Assembly (NCBI GenBank): GCA_024275955.1
Contig: JAJRYD010000036.1
Location: forward strand, 1-64,000
Reading direction: 5' to 3'
Source of the DNA: Nitrospirota bacterium
GTDB taxonomy: Bacteria > Nitrospinota_A > UBA7883 > JACRGQ01
Length of the DNA stretch: 64,000 nt
Shown: in pieces, positions 16,801 through 23,235 of the stretch
How positions within the stretch are numbered: position 1 is the first letter of the stretch
How the letters are laid out: the number at the start of each line of letters is the position of its first letter
The notes under the pieces: model-generated
Seen by the model: only the letters and a program-made list of their open reading frames with translations
Databases searched by the model: none
What the model was told of the DNA's origin: nothing
Translations under genes and position numbers: made by a program

Positions 16801-17793
16801 GATGACCTTTTTAGCGAGGATGCCCAAGGGGACGGCGATATAGAATCTCTTATAGGTTCGGAAGCCGATACGGCGGATGAAGGTTCTGGCGAGGATGAGA
16901 GCATAGGCATAGATACTTCCATGCTGGAGTCGCTCGATGATGAACTGGGGGATGAAAAAGAGGCAGAATCTTCAGATGATGTTATGTCAGAAGAAGAGGC
17001 CGCCGCTTTGGTTGATCAAGGTGAAGATGGTGATGGAGAAGCTAAAAAGATAAGCTTCGGCACTCTTTTTTCTGGAAGCAGAAAAAAGAAAGCGGTGATG
17101 GCTGGTGTCGCTCTGTTGCTGGTAGCGCTTGGCGTAACTTTTTTCTACTACAAAGATACCTTTTTGCCTTCCGATAGCGAAGATATAGTTGCTCAAACAG
17201 GTGAGATAGTCGGCACCATAATTGAGCAGCCTGCTGTAATGGACGAACCTCTAGATGAGGCGGGGGAGGCTGTTGCCGAGAAACCAGCGGAATTTGCAGA
17301 AAGCGTTGAAGACGATTTTGCGGTTGTCGATGATGATTTTGTGGCTGTCGATGACGATGTAAAAGCGGAAGCGAAAGTAGCCCCCCAAAAGGAGGCAGGA
17401 AGAACAGCTCAAAAAAATGAGCAGGCAAAAGAGACCGCTTTTGCCCAGACTGGCAAAGCAGATGATGAGACTGTAGATTTTGCGGAAGGTAAAGATGTGA
17501 AGTTTGGGATAATAGTACCTGTCGATTACAATGCTCAGGCAGTTAGAGTAATGACAGCCGATGTAATGATAACCTTTAAAAGCTCGCAGGAGCGTGTTTC
17601 TGCCGAGAAGAAAAGGTTTTTATATGAAATGGCTATTGAAGACGAAATAGAAAAGTTTTTTCTGGAAAAATTTTATGAAGATACCCATTACGTTCAGGAC
17701 AAAATAATCGCCGACCTTAACAGCAAGTTTAAAAAGCGCCGCGATATGGGGAAAATTGCTGAAATAGATATTCAGAACTTCAAGCTTCGTTAA
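13855..17793 (+). CDS. Giant acidic membrane protein: MJ0042 zinc ribbon, FliM-like motif array, TM span, FliL-like end
   Basis: The 1312-residue protein opens with an MJ0042-type zinc ribbon (Cys5, Cys8, Cys28, Cys31). About 1000 very acidic, probably disordered residues follow. They contain a motif resembling the FliM N-terminus (LSQxEIDALL): SDIDTLF near 289, LQDGIDALF at 567, QSEIDALF at 610, eight tandem SGQDDIDAI[FL]S units from 666 to 881, SQGDLDALF at 890, SQDDLDALF at 959, plus weaker variants. A basic SRKKK precedes one membrane span (about 1081-1101), predicting a cytoplasmic N-tail. The last ~100 residues (VRVMTADVMITFKSS to IAEIDIQNFKLR) resemble the extracytoplasmic domain of FliL. 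A role as a multivalent docking protein for receiver or motor proteins is inference. The ATG at 13855 lacks a clear ribosome site. Confidence 0.8.
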   Translation: MLLSCPKCRSGYEVDSESIPKEGTYAHCTSCENIFFVKHKTTSGTSEDKPPSDKPEPSQTLGEEGSFPDSHDTSEGETIAKSLESDSDDGDDSDINDISTKAFFSEDIEDDKEDFSRTQSLSAQAAEEALGETEKYILGERGGIEPDESLQDDTGQEEAEVEYLENDVLLEADDDDILISDGGDDGLEVDSSLDFGEGVDVVDENAGDDDSIKLLDSQIGEIVPEEVWTKDSAKAEPDDDVILENSDDKIVETILQADSDQPEPAQTGSEVSSSSESSSMKPEAIRDPSDIDTLFLDVQDAFDDADEENPAALIENMDDVDETPQESVVEEETVLAIAQTVDESGTKQAEDEAVSTGDGSPAVETAGNNTDSEVDIEDIGAVAADISGEIEVEDGSEELDTNELESIFESVNNAEPEPVPDELIDEMLSEDKQGGGLLDEILDEGSAAEEGKTFEVPEPIDDEVDSKLFGIKGNEGTSVLPEDAIDSVLQHAGDGKSEDIESVFEPGSDEDEDITSFLDETMSGEDDDANLLDSDMEAIFSEGELEAAVQKDGVEKPQAPEKPKPNLQDGIDALFESSVSGQETDAEKEETVGDLEAIVDAGSEKAVDAQSEIDALFESSAKEAEKLPQDDLEAFIDSESSLSESSVADEILGGNSAKEEPAKEASGQDDIDAIFSANAPEAEAKADDGGSASGQDDIDAIFSANAPATEAKADDGGSASGQDDIDAILSANAPATEAKADDGGSASGQDDIDAIFSANAPEAEAKADNSGSASGQDDIDAILSANAPEAEAKADDSGSASGQDDIDAILSANAPEAEAKADGSGSASGQDDIDAILSANAPEAKAKADDSGSASGQDDIDAILSANAPEAKAKADEPQEEAPAGDGLVSQGDLDALFASDDPAEESSLAEDTAGADGADLTESVGIDTGDELEDLLSETVDVGADAGLPDDEAGVSVSQDDLDALFESEGGGDAGSSQSEDDDLFSEDAQGDGDIESLIGSEADTADEGSGEDESIGIDTSMLESLDDELGDEKEAESSDDVMSEEEAAALVDQGEDGDGEAKKISFGTLFSGSRKKKAVMAGVALLLVALGVTFFYYKDTFLPSDSEDIVAQTGEIVGTIIEQPAVMDEPLDEAGEAVAEKPAEFAESVEDDFAVVDDDFVAVDDDVKAEAKVAPQKEAGRTAQKNEQAKETAFAQTGKADDETVDFAEGKDVKFGIIVPVDYNAQAVRVMTADVMITFKSSQERVSAEKKRFLYEMAIEDEIEKFFLEKFYEDTHYVQDKIIADLNSKFKKRRDMGKIAEIDIQNFKLR
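15850..16497 (+). repeat. Eight tandem 81-bp repeats inside the giant acidic protein gene
   Basis: Eight consecutive in-frame units of 27 codons begin with tctggtcaggacgatata, each encoding SGQDDIDAI-F/L-SANAP followed by a variable acidic spacer. Units differ at few bases (for example GAG GCA versus GCG ACA, ttt versus ctt), indicating recent homogenisation and likely copy-number variability. The reverse strand is open through the array, but this is a by-product of the repeat. Confidence 0.95.
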
Positions 17794-17828
17794 TTCTTTA
17801 GAAATTTTCATACACTTTTTTGTATCTA

Positions 17829-18255
17829 GCCGTCCCTGAAAAAATTGTTTCATGCCTCAGACAAAGTTTAATATCGGTCTTAAACTCTTTGGAAATCGCA
17901 AGAAAAATGAAAAAGTAATCAAAAACATAGTTATTAAACTCAAGGTTATTTATAAAAATCTCCTCCTTAGCGAAGCGGAAGGAGGGGGAACTCGAAGGGC
18001 GGGGGGTGCTTCTTAGTCAGGTAAGCCTTCCGGCGTTCGACAGGCTCACGCCGTCTTCCCTTCTTAAAAAGGGAAAGATTTTTATAATCGCTTAAACAAT
18101 AAAGGGGCTGTTGCCGAATGGCATAAATTCGATTTTTCCACAAATCGCCAATCGCTAAAACCTCTCTTTTAAAGAAGTCAGAAAATAAACTTTTCTTTAA
18201 AACACTTAAAAACTCTTTTGGAAACAGTCCCATAAACAGCTTTTTCAGGGACGAC
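17829..18255 (+). mobile_element. ~290-bp TA-flanked MITE-like element, copy 2, interrupted by MITE copy D
   Basis: It begins GCCGTCCCTGAAAAAATTG and ends TTTTTCAGGGACGAC, with TA on each side (17827-17828, 18256-18257). Without the 133-bp insertion at 18104-18236 it is about 294 bp and aligns throughout with copies 1 and 3. Its end lies 100 bases before the receiver-DHp gene. Confidence 0.8.
18104..18231 (-). mobile_element. 128-bp MITE-like element, copy D, nested, with ATAAA target duplication
   Basis: On the plus strand it starts GGGGCTGTTGCCGAA and ends GGAAACAGTCCC. ATAAA precedes it (18099-18103) and follows it (18232-18236). The related copy at 19054-19343 reads the uninterrupted caATAAAcagctttttcag, so the empty site is directly visible, proving insertion with a 5-bp duplication. 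Confidence 0.92.
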
Positions 18256-18354
18256 TATTTAAGATTAAGTTCTTGGATTTCAGTTTCCATACACTTTTTT
18301 CTACCTAAGATTAAGTTCTTGAACTTTTGCGGCTTTGATGGGAGTATCTTATGA

Positions 18355-19020
18355 ATGCCGAAAATAATGATCGTTGATGATGACCCAAACATAGCATTAC
18401 TGCTGGAGCTTACCCTTAAAAAGGATTCTGGGTTTGAAGTGGTCAAGTTCATAAACGGTCAGGACGCTTTGGACAACATAGAAAAAGAGAAGCCAGATCT
18501 CATTTTACTTGACGTGATGATGCCGGGCTTAGACGGCTACGAAGTTTGTCGGCGTATTAAATCTTCAGAGAAGACTAGATATGTATCTGTCATAATTCTT
18601 TCCGCCAAAAGGGAGCTGGAAGACAAAATTAAAGGAATGAGCATCGGAGCCGATGATTACATAGTAAAACCGTTTAACCCTGAGGAATTGCTTGTAAGGG
18701 TGTATGTTCAGCTTCGGATGAGAAAGCTGGAAGTGGAGCTGGTCGACAAGAAAAAACTGGAAACCGTTCTTGCTATGTCTGTAACGATGCAACACGAAAT
18801 AAACAATCCGCTGGCTGGAATACAAGGCAATGCTGACCTGCTGAGAGATTGGCGCGACATGGAGGAAAGTGAAGTGGATGATCTGGTGAATATAATCCGT
18901 GAACAGACAAAAAGGATCAATGTGATAATGAAGGAGATGTCATCTGCTACAAAAGTGGCGGAAACGTCGTACCTCGGCTCTACCAAAATGATAAATTTAA
19001 AAAAATTAAAAGATGATTAG
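18355..19020 (+). CDS. Receiver domain fused to phosphoacceptor (HisKA) domain, no ATPase domain
   Basis: Residues 1-120 form a complete receiver: acidic pocket VDDD at 7-10, phosphoacceptor Asp53 in LILLDVMMPGLDG and Lys105 in YIVKPF. After a short helix, residues about 135-205 form a HisKA dimerisation domain with His147 in MQHEINNPLAGIQGNADLL. The protein ends at 221 with no HATPase domain, so it cannot phosphorylate itself; the His could pass phosphate to or from another protein. The stop is only 34 bases before a MITE-like element, so loss of a 3' part is possible, although no kinase remnant is seen after it. It sits downstream of the giant FliM-motif protein, a possible receiver-binding partner. 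Confidence 0.82.
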   Translation: MPKIMIVDDDPNIALLLELTLKKDSGFEVVKFINGQDALDNIEKEKPDLILLDVMMPGLDGYEVCRRIKSSEKTRYVSVIILSAKRELEDKIKGMSIGADDYIVKPFNPEELLVRVYVQLRMRKLEVELVDKKKLETVLAMSVTMQHEINNPLAGIQGNADLLRDWRDMEESEVDDLVNIIREQTKRINVIMKEMSSATKVAETSYLGSTKMINLKKLKDD

Positions 19021-19053
19021 GAAGAATAACCGGAGGTGGCGAGCCTGTAAATA

Positions 19054-19343
19054 GTCGAAGCTGAGAAAGTTGTTTCATACTGCAAATAAAGCTTAATAGT
19101 CGGTTTTTAACTCTTTGGAAATCGCAAGAAGAATGAAAAAGTAAGCAAAAACATGGTTATTAAACTCAAGGTTATTTACAAAAATCCCCTTGCATAGCAT
19201 AAGGAGGGGCCACCCGAAGGGTGGGGGGGCTTCTTAGTCAGGTAAGCCTTCCGGCGTTCGACAGGCCCACGCCGTCTTCCCTTTTTAAAAAGGGAAAGGT
19301 TTTTATAATTGTTTAAACAATAAACAGCTTTTTCAGGGACAAC
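19054..19343 (+). mobile_element. ~290-bp TA-flanked MITE-like element, copy 3 (empty site for MITE D)
   Basis: Left end GTCGAAGCTGAGAAAGTTG is diverged, right end TTTTTCAGGGACAAC is good, and TA borders both sides (19052-19053, 19344-19345). It lies in the same orientation as copy 2 on the other side of the receiver-DHp gene. Confidence 0.75.
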
Positions 19344-19570
19344 TAAATAATTCCGTGTAACTGTCCGTTCCATTTTTTTCGATACCATATCGGCACACTC
19401 AATCATAAACCTGTTGAGCGCAGGTTTTTAGTTAGCCCTGCAATCAAATTGTGTAACTGTTTTTTTGCGGTAGCCGCTATCCGCGCTTGTAGCTAGCACC
19501 CTGCCGTAACGGTTAAGCTGTTTTTACACTATCCACCTTCCCAAAAAAATGAGCCGAAATCTGCAAACGC

Positions 19571-20014
19571 TTATTGTGCCTTAGCCGGCTTACCCAAGTA
19601 GCTCTTCCTGTTTTTTCTGCCGTTGTCGACAGCGGCGTAAAAATAAGGGCCGGCCAGCTTAGCTTTTGTTGCCTCAAGTTTTCCCTCGTCCGGTTGCGAA
19701 ACAAGCGCGATTGCCAAAAAACCTTTTTTACCAAAAATTTCCCTCAAGCTGTAAGACCACTCAAGAAGTTTTCGCGCTATCTCGACATCATCTTTGTAGA
19801 AAAATATAAGAACCACCTTTCCGTTAGTCTTTTCCATATCAAGGGGCAGGGTAACCCATTGCTCGGTTTTTATAGCTGGCCACTGTTGGCCCAGCATTAG
19901 TGATGCCTGACGAATGTTGAATTTAACCGCGGTGATAAAAAAGAGAATCAGTACGGTAGAGATAAAGAAGAGCCGCAGGTTTGCGACTTGTACTTTTTTT
20001 TGAACAGTGTCCAT
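19571..20014 (-). CDS. Membrane-anchored thioredoxin-like protein without CxxC
   Basis: The 147-residue product has an N-terminal membrane anchor (about 14-32, LRLFFISTVLILFFITAVKF) and then a short thioredoxin-fold segment: GKVVLIFFYKDD, a helix ARKLLEWSYSLREIFGKKGF and the strand FLAIALVSQPDEG. The usual active-site cysteines are absent; FFYKDDVE occupies the place of the redox motif. It may be a structural or chaperone-like relative of the AhpC/TlpA group. The C-terminus is short, so the domain may be incomplete. It lies 90 bases after gatA on the same strand; function is unknown. Confidence 0.55.
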   Translation of the reverse strand: MDTVQKKVQVANLRLFFISTVLILFFITAVKFNIRQASLMLGQQWPAIKTEQWVTLPLDMEKTNGKVVLIFFYKDDVEIARKLLEWSYSLREIFGKKGFLAIALVSQPDEGKLEATKAKLAGPYFYAAVDNGRKNRKSYLGKPAKAQ

Positions 20015-20103
20015 CATTCGTAAAGATAGCGTGGTTCGGTATACAGCTTCAACCAGAAAGAATTCGGCGTAGCCATTCTTTTTTAGGCAGGCTCAAAAAG
20101 ATA

Positions 20104-21570
20104 TTAGACTGCCGGTTTTTTTGCGGAGAGTTCTGCTCCGTGCAGTTTTTCGTAGGCCGATGCGGCGGAGAAAAGGGCCGGCTCTCCAAAGTGCGGCGCA
20201 AGCAGTTGAACGCCGACAGGCAGACCGCTTGGAGTAAAGCCCCCCTGCACAGAGATTGCCGGAATGCCGCTAAGGTTCGCGCTTATTGTAAATATATCGT
20301 TAAGGTACATCTGCAATGGGTCGTCTATTTTTTCTCCGATATTGAAAGCCGCTGTAGGAGTAGTCGGCGTGAGGAGCAGATCGCACTTTTTGAAAGCTTC
20401 TTTAAAATCGTTTGTTATAAGTGTTCTCACTTTTTGGGCTTTCAGGTAATAGGCATCGTAGTAGCCGCTTGAAAGAGCATAGGTGCCGAGCATGATGCGT
20501 CTTTTTACTTCGGCGCCAAAACCCTCGGTACGGGTATTTAGGTACATCTCGCTGAGGCTGGAGGCGTTATCGCTTCTAAAGCCGTACTTTACGCCGTCGT
20601 AACGCGACAGGTTAGAGCTCGCCTCGGCAGGAGCTATCACATAATAGACGGCGACAGCGTACTTGGTGTGGGGCAGGGAGACCTCCTCAATTTTGGCCCC
20701 CTCGTTTTCCAGCTTTTTTGCCGCGTCGGTGACGATTGCCGCTATTGCAGTGTCCACTCCGCCTACGAAGTATTCTTTTGGAAGGCCGATGACCGTTCCT
20801 TTCACTCCTTCATCTAGGCTTTTGGAATAATCGGGAACAGGTATATCTGCCGAAGTGGAATCCATAGAATCGTATCCGGCGATAGCCTGTAGTATCAACG
20901 CACAGTCTTCGACGTTGCGGGCAAAAGGCCCTATCTGGTCAAGCGAGGACGCGAAGGCGATAAGGCCGAAGCGTGAGACTCTGCCGTATGTAGGCTTAAG
21001 GCCTGCCACACCGCAAAAGGCGGCTGGCTGGCGGATAGAGCCGCCGGTATCGGAGCCAAGTGTTCCCGGGCAAAGTCGTGCCGCCACTGCCGCCGCAGAG
21101 CCGCCGCTAGAACCTCCCGGAACGGTATCAAGGTTCCACGGGTTTTTGCATCGGCCGAAATAAGATGTCTCGTTAGATGAACCCATAGCAAATTCGTCCA
21201 TATTGGTTTTACCCAGCAAAACCGCGCCGGCTTCCCTAAGCTTTTCTATAACTGTCGCAGAGTATGGAGATTTGAAGTTTTCAAGTATTTTTGATCCGCA
21301 GGTTGTTAGTCCGTCTTTGATAACTATAAGATCTTTTATTCCAAGAGGGATGCCGAGAAGCTTTTCCGTGCCGCCGTCGGCTATTCTTTTGTCAGCCTCG
21401 TCTGCTTCCTTTAGGGCCGTTTCTTTTTCTACTCTTATAAAAGCGTTTATCTTGGGGTTGAGCTTTTCAATACTTTTAAGGAAAGATTCTGTAATTTCTC
21501 TAGAGGAAACTTCGCCAGCCTGAAGCTTTTTCGATAATGATGCTATTGATTCGTCTGAGAAATCCGCCAT
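20104..21570 (-). CDS. gatA: Asp/Glu-tRNA amidotransferase subunit A
   Basis: The 488-residue amidase-signature enzyme supplies ammonia from glutamine to convert misacylated Glu-tRNA(Gln) or Asp-tRNA(Asn). The Ser-cisSer-Lys triad is visible: Lys in [13 protein letters not shown], cis-Ser and nucleophile Ser in [37 protein letters not shown]. The [14 protein letters not shown] and [20 protein letters not shown] motifs are GatA-specific. Length is normal. It follows gatC with an 11-base gap; gatB is not in the window. Presence of GatCA suggests an indirect route for Gln or Asn charging. Confidence 0.96.
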   Translation of the reverse strand: MADFSDESIASLSKKLQAGEVSSREITESFLKSIEKLNPKINAFIRVEKETALKEADEADKRIADGGTEKLLGIPLGIKDLIVIKDGLTTCGSKILENFKSPYSATVIEKLREAGAVLLGKTNMDEFAMGSSNETSYFGRCKNPWNLDTVPGGSSGGSAAAVAARLCPGTLGSDTGGSIRQPAAFCGVAGLKPTYGRVSRFGLIAFASSLDQIGPFARNVEDCALILQAIAGYDSMDSTSADIPVPDYSKSLDEGVKGTVIGLPKEYFVGGVDTAIAAIVTDAAKKLENEGAKIEEVSLPHTKYAVAVYYVIAPAEASSNLSRYDGVKYGFRSDNASSLSEMYLNTRTEGFGAEVKRRIMLGTYALSSGYYDAYYLKAQKVRTLITNDFKEAFKKCDLLLTPTTPTAAFNIGEKIDDPLQMYLNDIFTISANLSGIPAISVQGGFTPSGLPVGVQLLAPHFGEPALFSAASAYEKLHGAELSAKKPAV

Positions 21571-21581
21571 ATTTTTTTAGC

Positions 21582-21875
21582 CTATTCTATGACGCGTGGA
21601 ACAGAGAAGTAATTTTGGTCTCTCGCGGGGGCATTATCAAGAAGCTTTCCCCCTTTTTCAAATATCGCTTTTACTTCATCTTCCCTGAAAACATTTTTGC
21701 TTTCTATCGCATGGCTCGTAGGCATAACATTTCTTGTATCGAGCTTTTGAAGCTGGGCGATATGGTCCAGCACGTTGGAAAGTGTCTTTGCCATCTCTTT
21801 AATTTCGTTTTCCGGGATTTTAATATTCGCAAGTCCCGCGACATTTCGGACTTCGTCCTCTGTTATTTCCGCCAT
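21582..21875 (-). CDS. gatC: Asp/Glu-tRNA amidotransferase subunit C
   Basis: From the ATG at 21875 the product has 97 residues and starts MAEITEDEVRNVAGLANIKI, the normal GatC beginning; a GTG at 21908 would add 11 residues without support. The body shows SNVLDHIAQLQKLDTRNV and the C-terminal NAPARDQNYFSVPRVIE, which wraps around GatA in known structures. It stabilises the GatA-GatB complex. It directly precedes gatA in a two-gene operon. Confidence 0.93.
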   Translation of the reverse strand: MAEITEDEVRNVAGLANIKIPENEIKEMAKTLSNVLDHIAQLQKLDTRNVMPTSHAIESKNVFREDEVKAIFEKGGKLLDNAPARDQNYFSVPRVIE

Positions 21876-21908
21876 TAACGCCTGTGGGATGCCTTTTTTG
21901 AGCGCCAC

Positions 21909-22344
21909 CTTTTTTTCTGTTTTTTCTTTTTAGTATTGCTTGCCATAATTCCTCCGGTTAATCTCTTTCATAAATCAGTACGTTGCCAACGACTGTCAAG
22001 TTTAAAGTCTTTCGAGATTTTGTGCAAGGCTTCCGCGTATCCCATTTACAGAACAACCGAACGAAACCACGTTTGCGAAAATCTCTTTAGCAACTTGTCT
22101 CTTGGTATCGAGAGGGAAGTATATCATCAGATTCAGGCGGTAAACTAGGTCAAAATCGCAAATCTTCCTATGTTTTTTAAATCTCTGTGAGGTTTATCTT
22201 TTTAAATATTAGTAGGAAAGCATTGAGCTGTTAACTTTAAAGTCGAAGCTGAAGGTTTTAACAAGCTTAATAGTCAACATTGTGGACGAATAAGCTGAAA
22301 TTATAGCTGGCGGTAGATTTTTTAAGCCTAAACCTGCGGTGTGT
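21909..22344. other. Intergenic stretch without recognisable genes
   Basis: Between the gatC start and the family 3 repeat no coding frame with ribosome site or known motif was found. It should contain the gatC promoter on the minus strand, but no convincing box pair was picked. Confidence 0.4.
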
Positions 22345-22520
22345 CAGTTTGAGTTCCAGCGGCTTCCCCTCTTTTCTCAAAAGAGGGGACTTAAAGGGGT
22401 GTCGCCCCTTTTTAAGGGTAACCGTTCCGTCCAGCACTAGCGGGGGACAGCTCCCATCGCATTTCGCAAAGGTAAGAGAAAGATTACTGTAATTTTCAAG
22501 CGGAGACACTACCCCTAGGT
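22345..22520. repeat. Degenerate GC-rich dispersed repeat (family 3), second copy
   Basis: The stretch contains short internal palindromes such as CCCCTCTTTTCTCAAAAGAGGGG (22366-22388) and can be aligned in part with the sequence flanking MITE copy A (1472-1760). No coding content is seen. It may be a decayed insertion element. Confidence 0.4.
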
Positions 22521-22718
22521 TACAGGTCTTTAGCCGTGAAGAATTTTCTTTTACAACCTTCCGGCATCTTCGTGGATGCTGTACCGATGATAGAGCCTTC
22601 GGTCGCCATTTTTAACTTGCAAGACCGATATTATATACAGCTTCTTATCCGTTTTTGAGCATAGGCGACGCAGGCTGTTTCTAAAAATATCACCCGGCTT
22701 CGTTTTTTTCTCATGCTG

Positions 22719-22746
22719 TTGACACCACTTGCCAAATCGGTAGAAT
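22719..22746 (+). promoter_or_regulatory. Promoter for greA, implying a near-leaderless transcript
   Basis: A perfect TTGACA (22719-22724) and TAGAAT (22741-22746) are spaced by 16 bases. The greA ATG lies at 22753, six bases after the -10 box, so transcription from this promoter would start at or beside the initiation codon. No ribosome site is seen upstream of the ATG. Confidence 0.5.
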
Positions 22747-22752
22747 GTAGAA

Positions 22753-23235
22753 ATGTTTGAAAAGACGATAATAAAACTTGAGGCCGAGCTGAAAGAGCTT
22801 GATCGACAGCTAAGGGTAGAGATTCCCAAAGAGATAGGTACGGCGGCCGCTTTGGGCGATTTGAGCGAGAACGCGGAGTATCACGCCGCCAAAGAGAGGA
22901 AACGGAACACCGAGGGAAGGATATCCAAGCTTCAGGGCAGGATTCGCGACCTTAAGAGCATAGACCTAAGCAAGGTTTCAAAAACAGGCGTAGGGCTTGG
23001 GAGCATAGTTACACTGGAGGATGTCAACAGCGGGGCCGAGGTTACATACGAGCTTGTGATGGCCGATCAGGTCGATATCGACTCTGGCAGGATATCTCTT
23101 CAAGCGCCGATCGGCAGGGCGTTGATGGGCAAAGTAGAGGATGACGATGTGCTGGTCAACCTTCCTGCCGGAAAAAAGGAATACACCATAAATAAAGTTG
23201 TCACGCTACATGAGCGCGGCGATATTGACGAGTAG
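22753..23235 (+). CDS. greA: Transcription elongation factor GreA
   Basis: The 160-residue protein has the two GreA parts: an N-terminal antiparallel coiled coil (about 1-75) with the tip motif GDLSENAEYHAAKERKR, whose acidic residues stimulate transcript cleavage in stalled RNA polymerase, and a C-terminal FKBP-like domain (about 82-155) with VGLGSIVTLEDV and ISLQAPIGRALMGK. It rescues backtracked elongation complexes. The usual N-terminal PMTxxG segment is replaced by a shorter MFEKTIIKLEAELKEL. It stands alone and converges with recN. Confidence 0.93.
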   Translation: MFEKTIIKLEAELKELDRQLRVEIPKEIGTAAALGDLSENAEYHAAKERKRNTEGRISKLQGRIRDLKSIDLSKVSKTGVGLGSIVTLEDVNSGAEVTYELVMADQVDIDSGRISLQAPIGRALMGKVEDDDVLVNLPAGKKEYTINKVVTLHERGDIDE

